Under the pieces are notes generated by a model. It was not told the origin of the DNA. It searched no databases and saw only the letters and a program-made list of their open reading frames with translations. Below, piece after piece: positions 52,682 through 62,362 of a stretch of 64,000 bases of DNA (position 1 is the stretch's first letter; every line of letters starts with the position of its first letter). A program made the position numbers and the translations under genes. Where the stretch lies: positions 1-64,000 of the forward strand of contig JAIBBV010000011.1 of NCBI GenBank assembly GCA_019694465.1, in the 5' to 3' direction. The DNA is from Oligoflexia bacterium. Lineage in GTDB: Bacteria > Bdellovibrionota_C > UBA2361 > JAFLCA01.

Positions 52682-52978
52682 ATGAAACAAAATTCCTTTT
52701 TCACAGCTTGTCTTTTATCAGCCATGCTCACCGCGCCCGCGTTTGCAGATAGCCGTAACGTGACTCGCTCGCTAAGTGGTGGCAGCGGTCGGGCAGACAT
52801 TATTGCAATCGAAAAGGCTAAGACTATCCAAAACACAGATGAAACAGCGCGCGCCATGCCCAAGCTAGATGGCAAGGAGCAAACCGAGAATAGCTCCAAA
52901 AAGACTGTTCGCAGAGTCGCTCGCTCAATGAGTGGCGGTAGCGGAATGGCTGACCGCATTAGTGTTCACAAGGAATAG
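52682..52978 (+). CDS. small secreted protein with duplicated RS(L/M)SGGSGxAD motif
   Basis: 98 residues: signal peptide (FFTACLLSAMLTAPAFAD) and a basic mature part in which RSLSGGSGRAD (29-39) recurs as RSMSGGSGMAD (81-91), each preceded by a Val/Ala-Arg context. The linker is charged. No known family; the repeats could be binding sites for a partner or a metal/phosphate-binding loop. Its last 13 nt overlap the convergent porin gene. Confidence 0.7.
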   Translation: MKQNSFFTACLLSAMLTAPAFADSRNVTRSLSGGSGRADIIAIEKAKTIQNTDETARAMPKLDGKEQTENSSKKTVRRVARSMSGGSGMADRISVHKE

Positions 52979-53715
52979 CTGAGCGACATTCCGAACCAAA
53001 ATTCGTTAACGGTATTATCATCTAATCCAAACGTGTAGTTCAAACTTGGAGTAACATCTATATCTCCCAACTTTAAACTGCTGGATACTCCGGTAGTGAT
53101 CTGCACAAGGCCGTTGTGCTCGTAAATCGCTTCAGAATTTGATGCAAACCCAAATGCAGCAAATGGGGTTACAGGATAACTTTGGCCATTGCTAGAGCTC
53201 ACATCGAAGGCGTGGCTAAGTCCTAATTCATAATACTGGCCATCTACTAGATCATAGTCATGGTACGCGCTGAAAGTTGGAGCCAGACTAAATGGGCTGA
53301 CAGAGCTATCGTCCCATACCACTGTAGCGAAAAATTCCTCTGAAGCGGGCAACTCGTCAGAGTTATCTGGATAAGTATACCAAACATGCCCAACCTTTAT
53401 GGTAATAGGATCCCAGCTGGCCTCATATGCAATTGTATGATCAATTTCGAAAAACTTATCCACTTGCCGGTCGCCCTCAGCAGAAATGTGTGACCAGGGG
53501 GAATAGCTAAGCGTGCCGTACCCGGTGTCGTATGAGAATAAAAGCGAGGGCTGAATCGCGGCGCCATCGTAGAGGTTAAAACCGCGAAACATGTAGTCTG
53601 AGAAAAAGCTTACACTCGCGCCAACTGACCAGCTCTTGTCTTCAGCTTGCACTGGTAGGGCTGAATAAATTAGCGCTGTAGCGGCAACAGTTAATACACG
53701 TGGAAACAACTTCAT
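52966..53715 (-). CDS. TorF-family outer membrane porin-like protein
   Basis: 249 residues. Signal peptide (TVAATALIYSALPVQAED), then alternating hydrophobic strands beginning with VSFFSDYMFRGFNLYDGAAIQPSLLF, where SDYxFRG is the signature of the Gcw_chp/TorF putative porins. Strand pattern and Tyr/Trp/Phe girdle residues continue to the C-terminus (EFWFGMSLSYSL), although the last residue is Leu instead of Phe. GGGGGAGG precedes the start by about 10 nt. Confidence 0.85.
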   Translation of the reverse strand: MKLFPRVLTVAATALIYSALPVQAEDKSWSVGASVSFFSDYMFRGFNLYDGAAIQPSLLFSYDTGYGTLSYSPWSHISAEGDRQVDKFFEIDHTIAYEASWDPITIKVGHVWYTYPDNSDELPASEEFFATVVWDDSSVSPFSLAPTFSAYHDYDLVDGQYYELGLSHAFDVSSSNGQSYPVTPFAAFGFASNSEAIYEHNGLVQITTGVSSSLKLGDIDVTPSLNYTFGLDDNTVNEFWFGMSLSYSL

Positions 53716-53964
53716 CTTAGATTGTCCTCCCCCAATTCATCCTGACCTGGATGAGGAAGACAGCTATTAGGCTACTAGACGGGCACTAACTTGCCGAGCC
53801 TCTACTCCTCCCCCAGGACTCCTTATTGGTCGACTCAATCTGTTGGATAGCTTAGATTTATCAGCATTTATTCTCCAAAAGCTGCCATATCGCTTATTAG
53901 CTAAAACCGCGCGGTCTGGGCGCTAGCAATAAATTAGTGCGGATTAGTACGCAATCCCCAGCAA

Positions 53965-54594
53965 TTAAGGACTTAGCCGTCTATAATTCCACCGATCACC
54001 AACCGCCAAGAATTCAATTCTGTCATGCAGGCGACTTTCGCGACCCTGCCAAAACTCAAAACGCTGCGGCCTTACAATGTAACCACCCCAATGCGCGGGG
54101 CAATCTATCGGCTGCCCTTCACAATCTAACTTGGCCTTTGAATACTTAGCCTCTAGCTCTGAACGACTTGCAATCGGAGAACTTTGCGCTGAAGCAAGCG
54201 CAGCAAGTTGCGCTTCACGTGGCCTAGCGGAAAAGTACTCTTTAGAAACATCTCTGCTAGTTCGACTTACTTGGCCTTCGATGCGCACTTGGCGCTCAAG
54301 TTCGTTCCAATAAAATAGCAGCGCGGCTCTCGGGTTAGCTGCGAGATCGCGGCCTTTACGGCTGTTATAGTTGGTGAAAAAGACAAACCCGGCGTTTGAC
54401 CAAGACTTGAGCAGAACCGCTCTTAGACTTGGCACAGCGCTGGCATCTGCTGTAGCCAGCATCATGGCATTTGGTTCGATCAGAGCGGCCTTAACTGCCT
54501 CGTCGAACCAAATGCCGAACTGAGTGAAAGGATCCGCCGGCAACCCATCATCATTTAGGGCTTTAAGGCGGTATTCCTTCCTTAAATCTTTCAC
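53965..54594 (-). CDS. pdxH: pyridoxamine 5'-phosphate oxidase
   Basis: 209 residues, slightly shorter than the usual 218. FMN-dependent oxidation of pyridoxamine/pyridoxine 5'-phosphate to PLP. Signatures: AVPSLRAVLLKSWSNAGFVFFTNYNSRKG (FMN site), LFYWNELERQVRIEG and the C-terminal WGGYIVRPQRFEFWQG...SRLHDR. It starts 3 nt after the ribonucleotide reductase beta gene and is likely cotranscribed with nrdAB. Confidence 0.95.
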   Translation of the reverse strand: MKDLRKEYRLKALNDDGLPADPFTQFGIWFDEAVKAALIEPNAMMLATADASAVPSLRAVLLKSWSNAGFVFFTNYNSRKGRDLAANPRAALLFYWNELERQVRIEGQVSRTSRDVSKEYFSARPREAQLAALASAQSSPIASRSELEAKYSKAKLDCEGQPIDCPAHWGGYIVRPQRFEFWQGRESRLHDRIEFLAVGDRWNYRRLSP

Positions 54595-54597
54595 ATG

Positions 54598-55692
54598 CTA
54601 CCACTGCAACGAGGCTGCAGTCTGATACTCAGTAACACGTGTCTCAAAGAAATTCTTTTCCTTGCCTAGATCGATCGTTTCGCTCATCCATGGGAAAGGA
54701 TTCTTTGAGCCGTAAAGCGTCTTTAAGCCGATGCGCTCCATTCGTCGATCGGCAATGTACTGTACGTACTCACGGAACATCGGCGAGCTAAGACCCAAAA
54801 TTCCTCGCGGCAAGCAATCCGCTGCATATTGGAACTCAAGCTCCACTGCCTGCTTAATCAGATCCACAATATGGGCCTGGAATTCCGGCGTCCAAAGATG
54901 GGGATTCTCCTCCTTAATTCCGTTAATTAGGTCTATGCCGAAATTAAGATGGATGGTCTCGTCGCGCAGGATGTATTGGAACTGCTCGCCAATTCCCGTC
55001 ATCTTGTTCTGACGATGGAAAGACAGAATCATTACAAAGCCGCTATAGAAGAAAATACCTTCCATGATAATATAGTAGCCGATCAAATTCTCGAGGAACT
55101 TCTGCGCCCCCTCAGGAGTATCAGTAGAGAAGCCCGGCTTTAATACATCCGCCGTTAACTGCATCTCAAACTTATCCTTGCTGTGGATTGTATTGATCTC
55201 GTTGTACATGTTGAATACCTCGCCTTGGTCAAGCGAGAGAGACTCAACGATGTAGTGGAAGGTATGAGTGTGCACGGCTTCCTCGAAAGCCTGACGCAAC
55301 AAATACTGGCGACACTCAGGGTTTGTCACATGCCTAAAAATTGCCAGAATAATATTGTTTCCGACCAAACTCTCAGCTGTACTGAAAAATCCGAGATTGC
55401 GCATAATCACGCGGCGCTCATCGGCAGTAAGCTTGTCAGCCTTCCAAAGCTCAATATCCTTGGCCATAGGAACTTCTGTTGGCAGCCAATTGTTGGCGCA
55501 ACCATTAAGATAGTGCTCCCAGGCCCACTTATACTTGAGCGGCATAAGCTGATTGACATCAACTGCATTGCAATTAATTAGGCGCTTGGCGCTACTCTTA
55601 AAACGTTTCTTCTCTCCATCCGCGATACGGCCTGCTTCCTCATTCGATCCAGCATTTGAAGAAGAGCTGTTATCATCATCAAAATTCAACAT
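54598..55692 (-). CDS. nrdB: class Ic (Chlamydia-type) ribonucleotide reductase beta subunit
   Basis: 364 residues. All six metal ligands of the Chlamydia trachomatis enzyme align with a constant offset of 18: Glu107, Glu138, His141, Glu211, Glu245, His248. The position of the radical tyrosine is Phe145 ([11 protein letters not shown]), as in class Ic enzymes that use a Mn(IV)/Fe(III) cofactor; the electron-transfer Tyr147 is kept. Long blocks such as [20 protein letters not shown] and [15 protein letters not shown] match the chlamydial protein nearly exactly. GAGGT lies 6 nt before the ATG. The C-terminal tail [18 protein letters not shown] binds the alpha subunit. Confidence 0.96.
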   Translation of the reverse strand: MLNFDDDNSSSSNAGSNEEAGRIADGEKKRFKSSAKRLINCNAVDVNQLMPLKYKWAWEHYLNGCANNWLPTEVPMAKDIELWKADKLTADERRVIMRNLGFFSTAESLVGNNIILAIFRHVTNPECRQYLLRQAFEEAVHTHTFHYIVESLSLDQGEVFNMYNEINTIHSKDKFEMQLTADVLKPGFSTDTPEGAQKFLENLIGYYIIMEGIFFYSGFVMILSFHRQNKMTGIGEQFQYILRDETIHLNFGIDLINGIKEENPHLWTPEFQAHIVDLIKQAVELEFQYAADCLPRGILGLSSPMFREYVQYIADRRMERIGLKTLYGSKNPFPWMSETIDLGKEKNFFETRVTEYQTAASLQW

Positions 55693-55795
55693 GACATTAC
55701 CTCGCTTATATAAAGTCGCTTATTATCTAGTGCGCTAACATACCTGCTGCCAAATCTCGAAATCTGGCAGCAGGTGCAAACTAACCCGCTCCGCC

Positions 55796-58700
55796 CTATT
55801 GGCAGCTTTCACAATCGCCATCTAAGCTGCACATCGCCTTTGGCATGGCTGGCTTAGCAGCGGCCTCAGTACTTGGAGCAGCCTCGGCACCACGCTCAAC
55901 CTTAATGTTGGCAGAGGCAGATTTGTTCTTCATCCAACGTGGCTGAAGGCCGCGCTTATTGATGTCCGTAGTGGACTTCTCAATTTGGGTAGCTCCTAGC
56001 GAACGCAGATAGTAGGTAGTCTTGAGTCCCTTTCGCCATGCCAACATGTACATGTCATTGAGCTTCTTTCCGCTTGGCTCAGCAATATAGAGATTGAGAG
56101 ACTGGCCCATGTCGATCCACTTCTGACGGCGGCTTCCACACTCAATTAGCCATTCTGGCTCAATCTCGAAAGCAGTTAGGAAGAGTCTCTTTACATCTGA
56201 GGGGACGCGATCAATTTCTATGATCGAACCATCAAAATACTTCAAGTCATCGATCATATCCTCATCCCAGAGGCCGAGGGATTTTAGCTTGTCCACCAAG
56301 AACACACTTTGCACTGTGAACTCTCCTGACAGGTTTGACTTGGCATACAAGTGCTTGTAGGCAGGCTCAATCGACTGCGCCACCCCAGTGATATTGGAAA
56401 TGGTGGCCGTCGGCGCAATTGCCATGGTGTTGCTGTTACGCATGCCATACTTTTTAATCGCCTCGCGCACCGGCTTCCAATCCATCTTGGCGCTCATATC
56501 GACATCAACGAAGTCTCCGCCGCGCTCTTCAATGAGAACCTTCAGGGTATCAATCGGGAGCATGCCGCGGTCCCACTTTGATCCCTTAAAGGTTGAGTAT
56601 GCGCCTCTTTCCTTGGCAAGTTCGGTGGATGCCAAAATTGCGTAGTAAGAGATCATCTCCATACTCTCATCAGCAAACTGCACGGCCTCCTGACTGGCAT
56701 AGCTAATACCAATCTTGTAGAGGCTATCTTGGAATCCCATGATGCCAAGACCAATCGGCCGATGTCTCAGGTTAGCATTACGCGCCTCTTGTGTTGGATA
56801 GAAGTTGATGTCGATAACGTTATCGAGCATACGAACCGCTGTCCGCACTGTTGCGGCAAGACGCTTTTCATCTAGATGTGCACGGGACCCGGCGTCCTCA
56901 CTAACGTGCTTGAGAAGGTTGATTGAGCCCAAGTTACATACTGCCGTCTCTTGAGCTGAGGTATTTAACAGGATCTCAGTGCACAGGTTTGAGCTGTGGA
57001 CAACGCCAACATGATCCTGAGGCGAACGCAAGTTCGACGGATCCTTGAAGGTAATCCACGGATGACCGGTCTCGTACAAATAGGACAACATCTTTCTCCA
57101 CAAAGCCACGGCCTCGATGCGCTTGAAGAGCTTGATTTGACCATTCTCGGTCATCTTCTCGTACTCTTGGTAGCGCTTCTCGAAGGCCTTGCCATATAGG
57201 TCGTGAAGATCTGGTGCATCATTGGGGCTGAACAAAGTCCAGCTACCATTAGCGGCAACACGCTTCATGAACAAGTCCGGAATCCAATTGGCTGTATTCA
57301 TGTCATGCGTACGGCGACGCTCATCGCCTGTGTTTTTGCGAAGCTCGAGGAAGTCCTCGATATCAAGATGCCATGTCTCTAAATAGGCGCACATAGCCCC
57401 TTTGCGCTTGCTGCCTTGGTTAACCGCAACAGCTGTATCATTGGCAACCTTGAGGAACGGGATAACGCCCTGGCTTGGTCCGTTGGTGCCTTTGATTAGG
57501 GCGCCACAGGCGCGAACATTCGTCCAGTCATTTCCTAGACCGCCAGCCCACTTTGAAAGCTGCGCATCGTCAGCAATGCACTTAAAGATATGCTGCAAAT
57601 CATCCTCAATGGTTGTGAGGTAGCACGAACTCATTTGAGGATGCAGCGTGCCGGAGTTAAACAAGGTTGGGGTGCTGGACGTGAAGAAAAAGCTCGACAG
57701 TAGATTGTAGAACTCAATCGCTCGATCCGTAGCTTGCTCACCTTCATTCAAGGCTAAGCCCATAGCTACACGCATCCAAAAGATCTGTGGCGTCTCTAGC
57801 CGGCGACCGCCGTTGTGGATCAAATAACGATCGTACAAAGTTTGGAGGCCAAGCAGTGTGAATTGGTTATCGCGATCAAGCTTAAGCGCCTGCGCCAGTT
57901 TGTCTAGATTGAAGTCCATCAATCGCGGGTCTACCCGCTTCACCTCAATTGCTTTCTTTAAGTATTGTCGCAGATAGTCGCGGTGACGCTGCTCAAGCTT
58001 GGCGTCATTGGCTTCAACGCCCATGGTCTCGCGATAGATTACGTCAAGGAGTAAACGCGCAGCTACAAAGCTATACGCGGGCTCCTTTTCAATCTTAGCG
58101 CGCGCAGCCATGATGTTAGACTGATCGATTTCATCGGCACGAATGTTTTCGTAGAAATTCTTAAGGGACTCCTGCAGAATTTCCTCGCTCGAAACCAAAG
58201 AATCATAGCCACGACAAGCAAATTGAATACGACGACGCAAATCGCGCTCGGTTAAAGTAAATGCGCTACCGTCCTTCAAAGTTACGGTAAACTGTTTACC
58301 TGGCTCACCAGCATCGGCCGATGCCTCAACCACTTCTGTAAGCGGAATTCCTTTTTCAACTGCCTCTTGTCGACGCACCTCGGCTCGATGTGCACGGTAG
58401 ATGATGAAGTCCTTGGCCACCTGATAGAAGCCCTCGGCCATCATTTGACGCTCAACTTCATCCTGAATTAGCTCAATGTGCAAATTGGTGCCGTCTTTTG
58501 CCAGCTGCATGGCGCGCTGCACCACTTTATTGGTCAAAAGATTTACTGCGTCAATCACATCTTGAGGAGTTCCGCCTTCGATACGCAGAGAAGCGCGAAA
58601 GGCTCGCTCAATAGCAGCGGCGATCTTCATTGGGTTGAAGCGCACCTCGCTCTGTCCGTCTCGACGGGTAATTCTAAGATTGCGCGGAGAATCTTCTCGC

Positions 58701-59143
58701 AGCTGCTTACGATCTTCGCGATACACGATGTAATTACGAACTACCTCATGGTGGCCACCCTCCATTAACTTGGCCTCTACAACATCCTGGATGCCTTCAA
58801 CGGTTGGACATGCCACTTTGCCGGCATCTTTTAATACTTGGGCGACAACACTTTCAGTAACTGATTGCACATGGCTATACACGTCCTGCGGCAACGGGGC
58901 AGTGATTGGCAGGTTCAAAGTAGCGCGGAAGGCAGCCTCTACAGCTGTTGCGATTCGATCGCGGCGAAAAGGAACCAGCATGCCGTTACGCTTAACGACA
59001 GTTATCCGCTGAGCGGCCTGAGCTACATTTTGTTGTTTGGACAGCGAAACGTCGACAGTGCTTACTTCGCGGGTGGCTTTGGCTTTGCTGCTAACCCCAT
59101 TACTTACTACTGACGATACTCCTGCTTGTGACTCCATTGCCAA
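55796..59143 (-). CDS. nrdA: class I ribonucleotide reductase alpha subunit with tandem ATP cones
   Basis: 1115 residues; reduces ribonucleoside diphosphates. Two full ATP-cone domains (about 47-150 and 155-260, each with V-K/R-R-x-G...F and IQDxVE) and a third, degenerate cone-like segment (about 285-350) precede the catalytic barrel, as in chlamydial NrdA. Active-site parts: [23 protein letters not shown]; radical-transfer pair in TTYYLRS; C-terminal redox pair CESCQ. It heads the nrdA-nrdB-pdxH operon, with a 103-nt gap before nrdB, and has a predicted NrdR operator upstream. Confidence 0.97.
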   Translation of the reverse strand: MAMESQAGVSSVVSNGVSSKAKATREVSTVDVSLSKQQNVAQAAQRITVVKRNGMLVPFRRDRIATAVEAAFRATLNLPITAPLPQDVYSHVQSVTESVVAQVLKDAGKVACPTVEGIQDVVEAKLMEGGHHEVVRNYIVYREDRKQLREDSPRNLRITRRDGQSEVRFNPMKIAAAIERAFRASLRIEGGTPQDVIDAVNLLTNKVVQRAMQLAKDGTNLHIELIQDEVERQMMAEGFYQVAKDFIIYRAHRAEVRRQEAVEKGIPLTEVVEASADAGEPGKQFTVTLKDGSAFTLTERDLRRRIQFACRGYDSLVSSEEILQESLKNFYENIRADEIDQSNIMAARAKIEKEPAYSFVAARLLLDVIYRETMGVEANDAKLEQRHRDYLRQYLKKAIEVKRVDPRLMDFNLDKLAQALKLDRDNQFTLLGLQTLYDRYLIHNGGRRLETPQIFWMRVAMGLALNEGEQATDRAIEFYNLLSSFFFTSSTPTLFNSGTLHPQMSSCYLTTIEDDLQHIFKCIADDAQLSKWAGGLGNDWTNVRACGALIKGTNGPSQGVIPFLKVANDTAVAVNQGSKRKGAMCAYLETWHLDIEDFLELRKNTGDERRRTHDMNTANWIPDLFMKRVAANGSWTLFSPNDAPDLHDLYGKAFEKRYQEYEKMTENGQIKLFKRIEAVALWRKMLSYLYETGHPWITFKDPSNLRSPQDHVGVVHSSNLCTEILLNTSAQETAVCNLGSINLLKHVSEDAGSRAHLDEKRLAATVRTAVRMLDNVIDINFYPTQEARNANLRHRPIGLGIMGFQDSLYKIGISYASQEAVQFADESMEMISYYAILASTELAKERGAYSTFKGSKWDRGMLPIDTLKVLIEERGGDFVDVDMSAKMDWKPVREAIKKYGMRNSNTMAIAPTATISNITGVAQSIEPAYKHLYAKSNLSGEFTVQSVFLVDKLKSLGLWDEDMIDDLKYFDGSIIEIDRVPSDVKRLFLTAFEIEPEWLIECGSRRQKWIDMGQSLNLYIAEPSGKKLNDMYMLAWRKGLKTTYYLRSLGATQIEKSTTDINKRGLQPRWMKNKSASANIKVERGAEAAPSTEAAAKPAMPKAMCSLDGDCESCQ

Positions 59144-59285
59144 ACTCTCCCCAAAGTTAAACCAAAGACACTTTCAAAAAACGAACGAGAGCTGCCACCT
59201 GGCGCACGACTACACCTCTCCGCACCGGAGTTAAAACTAACACCGTTTGTTTAGATTGGTTAATCTTGTAGACCGAGCTCTGCAA

Positions 59286-59334
59286 CCACTATATGTTGTG
59301 TCTCGCAGCGTCTCTAGTACAACGTATATGTGCT
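59286..59334 (-). promoter_or_regulatory. tandem NrdR boxes upstream of nrdA
   Basis: CCACTATATGTTGTGT (59286-59301) and ACAACGTATATGTGCT (59319-59334) both resemble the NrdR consensus ACACTATATATTGTGT. Their start-to-start distance is 33 nt, about three helical turns, the normal arrangement of paired NrdR sites. They lie 143-191 nt before the nrdA ATG, so the operon is probably repressed by NrdR when dNTP/ATP is high. Confidence 0.75.
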
Positions 59335-59668
59335 ATCGCCCCTGCTGTCTACTAGAAACTTTAAGTCAGCTAAAACTTTCTGAAGCACTTTGACTAAGAT
59401 CGCGGAACGATTCGTAAGAGATAAAAGTCAAATTTTCAAATCACTTTCTAATTGATGCTTTCACTCTAGGTTTTCAACAGGCCAAGAACAATCCACAGGC
59501 CGATGTGAAAGATAATTACCTGAAATGGTTCGAAGAACAGTGAAGGGCGATTTTCGCCTGTTGGTAAATTGTTAATAAGTGCGTAGCAATCAACTCCACT
59601 CGCCCTCTTACTGACCTTTGATCCAATTTATTTGCTAGTCATCGAGTCGAATTTAGAATCAGACGCAG

Positions 59669-59695
59669 CACAAGGCACTATGAAGTTGCCTTGTG
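59669..59695. terminator. 9-bp hairpin after the GT39-like gene
   Basis: CACAAGGCA and TGCCTTGTG pair perfectly with a 9-nt loop, 71 nt past the stop codon of the minus-strand glycosyltransferase gene. No T-run follows on the minus strand, so termination is only a possibility. Confidence 0.35.
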
Positions 59696-59765
59696 TATTA
59701 AGGTGCCAGAAAAATCGCGCTTGCAATATGAAACAGCCTTGTAGAACGACTTATCTGGAAAGACT

Positions 59766-61262
59766 CTAGTGATCGTCCAACGCCTCCTCAAGGGGCAAAT
59801 GCCATTGCTTTGGGAGCTCGCTGGTCATTTTCACATATGCCGCATCGCGTATTTGACGCAGCACCACAAAGTTAACCTTCTCTGTCTCTAAGTGCTGCAA
59901 GCAGGTCCTTGTGGCCAACATCGTTGAGCCAGGTGGGTAAGCTTCCTGGCTAAGCTCGACGCTGCTTAGGACCGTAAATTTTTTCTTAAACTCAAGCTCA
60001 AGCAGCATCCCAAGTCGCTTTTTGTTTGGACGGCTATTAGGGATCTCCCGTCCATCTACGCAAATACTTATTTCCTGGGTGATTAGCCCTGGATCTACCC
60101 TAAGAAGCTCTACCACCGCATTTTGTTTGTGGGCAGGCAGGCCAATACCAACAAAAAGGCCAAAACAAATCAGGCACAAACTAAAGCTAAAGAAGGCAAA
60201 GTGTCGCAGTCGCAGCATCGGCAAGCGGTATGCCAGGGCCTCCCCTGCAAGCACGCTTCCGGCTAAGGCCGGCAAGCTCAAGTAGCGCGATTGACTCTCA
60301 GATAGCAGGACGACTGGAATTGCTAGCACCAGCAAAGCAAGCCAAAGCGAAGAATCCGCCCCGCGTTGCACTCTAGTTCTAGTCGCGACCAATAGTAGGA
60401 TCCAGCTTAACGGGGCATAGTCCAGTGCCAGCACTCTGGCCCAATTAAGTAGGTTATTAAAATATCCATCTGCCATGATGAATGGTCGAAACAGCTGATT
60501 GTCGATAGTTTTGGTAAGAACTGCTGGCGAGAAAAATGCCAGCCAACTTAGGCCTAATATCGTTCCAACAAATAGCGCCGGTAGCATCAACTTACGTGGA
60601 AGGCGCTCCAGCATGGCTGGGTGCCTAAAGCTGCTCACCAAAAGTGGAACAATAATAAATGCTAGATAGGGAGGCTTTGACTGCAGCAGCAGCATGACTC
60701 CAGCAGCATAAATAACCGCATCAAAGCGGGACACGACAAAGCCTCGTGCCGCTAAAACAAGCGGCCTCAACGCCATCACGGCGCCCATCAGCACCATACC
60801 CTCGAAGTTCAAGTCAGCTATGGCGCGTATGAAAACGCGGTTACCGCAGTACAAAAGCAATGCGAAGAAAGCTGCTCGTGGGCCATTCAGCCTTGAAACT
60901 AAATCCCATAATAACAACAGCCCAAGAAACACAAAGAGCACTGCGGGAGCTTTGGCGCTAAATGTACTAAAGCCAAAGGTTTTAAAAGATGCAGCTACAA
61001 CCCAGAACAACAGGGGTGGCTTATTGCCATAGGGAGCATCTTTAAACTCATCGTACAAACTAAACCAGCTATCGCCGCCAAGCAGCAAATTGGCTATATG
61101 TGCGTAACGTACCGAATCAATTTGAAGGCTTCCCTGGTGTAAATGGCTAAAGCACATCGCCGCCAGAAAGCAGATAACGGAGAGTACGAGCACACGACTG
61201 GCGCGCGAGTGTGACAGCCGCCGCCGAGAAAAGAAGGAAGGATAAGGGGTTAGGACTCTCAT
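59766..61262 (-). CDS. GT39/ArnT-like integral membrane glycosyltransferase
   Basis: 498 residues with about 11 membrane segments. The first periplasmic loop has QIDSVRYAHIANLLL, where Asp is the GT-C catalytic acid, and PYGNKPPLLFWVVA is the K-P-P motif that contacts the lipid phosphate sugar donor. Such enzymes transfer a sugar (for example aminoarabinose or mannose) from an undecaprenyl-phosphate carrier to lipid A, glycan or protein. A soluble-looking tail of about 100 residues is typical. It is divergent from the Trp-repeat gene, 59 nt away. Confidence 0.87.
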   Translation of the reverse strand: MRVLTPYPSFFSRRRLSHSRASRVLVLSVICFLAAMCFSHLHQGSLQIDSVRYAHIANLLLGGDSWFSLYDEFKDAPYGNKPPLLFWVVAASFKTFGFSTFSAKAPAVLFVFLGLLLLWDLVSRLNGPRAAFFALLLYCGNRVFIRAIADLNFEGMVLMGAVMALRPLVLAARGFVVSRFDAVIYAAGVMLLLQSKPPYLAFIIVPLLVSSFRHPAMLERLPRKLMLPALFVGTILGLSWLAFFSPAVLTKTIDNQLFRPFIMADGYFNNLLNWARVLALDYAPLSWILLLVATRTRVQRGADSSLWLALLVLAIPVVLLSESQSRYLSLPALAGSVLAGEALAYRLPMLRLRHFAFFSFSLCLICFGLFVGIGLPAHKQNAVVELLRVDPGLITQEISICVDGREIPNSRPNKKRLGMLLELEFKKKFTVLSSVELSQEAYPPGSTMLATRTCLQHLETEKVNFVVLRQIRDAAYVKMTSELPKQWHLPLEEALDDH

Positions 61263-61321
61263 CTACCTGCCGGTTGACACTACAAACACTCTCCCTTTAC
61301 GCTAAAAAGAGAGGAACTTAC

Positions 61322-62311
61322 ATGGATCAACGGCTACAAAAGGACATTGAATTCACACATTCAATGTTGAACTTCATTAACGCTGCCTTTCAAGGCCGTT
61401 TCACTTTCTACAATATTTTGGATCAATTATGTTTTCAATCGCTGCCGATTGAAGAGATTGAGCGCTCCCAACGCGTCCTAGACAAGGTTACACGCTGGAA
61501 AAGCCAACTATTTGGCGGGGCCCTGCTGTTTTCATCCGCGGCCAACAGCCCCGAGTCATTTGAGGCCCAAAATGCGCTCGAGCTACTTGAGAACTTAAGA
61601 CCGGATCTTACAGCCTTATCTCAACAGTGCGCAGCAATCTTGGGTGACAATCAAACTCCGTCGAAGCCTGAAAATGTAAAATTGCTTATCGCTGCCTATG
61701 GGCGATTTGCATATTCACGGGAGCACTACATTAAAGGATTTTTAGAGCTTGGGTCCTTGATGAAGCTAATCGATATCCTTGAACGCTTTAATCCACTAGC
61801 CCTTCCGGCACAGCAAGACGTCGCGCGCGCTAATGAGCTTGTAACTGCCTACAAACCACCATCACAGGTGAACCCGCAATTTTTTGGATACCTACAAAGC
61901 TTGTGTCTACACCTGCCGAGCATCTTCCTATCAGCAATTCACGACATAAATTTACTGATTTCACCTTATAAAGGGGGGATTTCCTACGCTGGTTTGGGCA
62001 TCCCTGCGCAAGAAGGTAAGCAGTGGCAAGATTATGGGTTTTCCCCGTCCCAAGCCGGCTACTGGCGTGCCTACTACATGGGGCCCGAAGAGGCCGCCAG
62101 CTGGATGAAGTGCGGATTCCAATCTGCCCAGTCAGCAGCAGACTGGCGTGCTCTGGGTATTCCTTCACAAGTTGCCCCATATTGGCTTGCAAGGGGCTTT
62201 AATCCATTCCAAGCCGTACCCTGGTTCCAGGCCGGGATTGATCCCGATCAGGCGCTAGAACACATACGAAATGGAATCAATCACCCAGCCCAACTGCGAC
62301 AGGGCAGCTAG
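61322..62311 (+). CDS. protein with a C-terminal tandem Trp repeat
   Basis: 329 residues. The N-terminal 215 residues are helical and unrecognised. From about 222 to 320 the sequence is a tandem repeat of 13-14 residues of the form W-x-x-x-G-(F/I)-x-(P/S)-x-x-A, with Trp at 235, 248, 261, 275, 288 and 301. I infer a helical-hairpin solenoid. GAGGAA lies 6 nt before the ATG at 61322; the frame is open 37 codons upstream but that part would overlap the divergent gene. Function unknown. Confidence 0.78.
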   Translation: MDQRLQKDIEFTHSMLNFINAAFQGRFTFYNILDQLCFQSLPIEEIERSQRVLDKVTRWKSQLFGGALLFSSAANSPESFEAQNALELLENLRPDLTALSQQCAAILGDNQTPSKPENVKLLIAAYGRFAYSREHYIKGFLELGSLMKLIDILERFNPLALPAQQDVARANELVTAYKPPSQVNPQFFGYLQSLCLHLPSIFLSAIHDINLLISPYKGGISYAGLGIPAQEGKQWQDYGFSPSQAGYWRAYYMGPEEAASWMKCGFQSAQSAADWRALGIPSQVAPYWLARGFNPFQAVPWFQAGIDPDQALEHIRNGINHPAQLRQGS

Positions 62312-62362
62312 AAGTGTCGGTGGTAATCAAATAGCTAGGGATGGCGAATCGTAAGCCCCGAG

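Larger units (their letters stand above)
59144..59765. other. 622-nt upstream region of nrdA, no gene
   Basis: Contains the NrdR boxes and the hairpin at 59669; an A/T-rich section around 59340-59640 has no frame of note. The length is unusual for this compact window, so the nrd leader may be long. I see no riboswitch signature. Confidence 0.5.

Noticed and set aside
52648-52959. minus-strand frame opposite the small secreted protein
   Set aside because: It mirrors the duplicated motif of the plus-strand gene; the plus-strand reading has a signal peptide and a sensible start.
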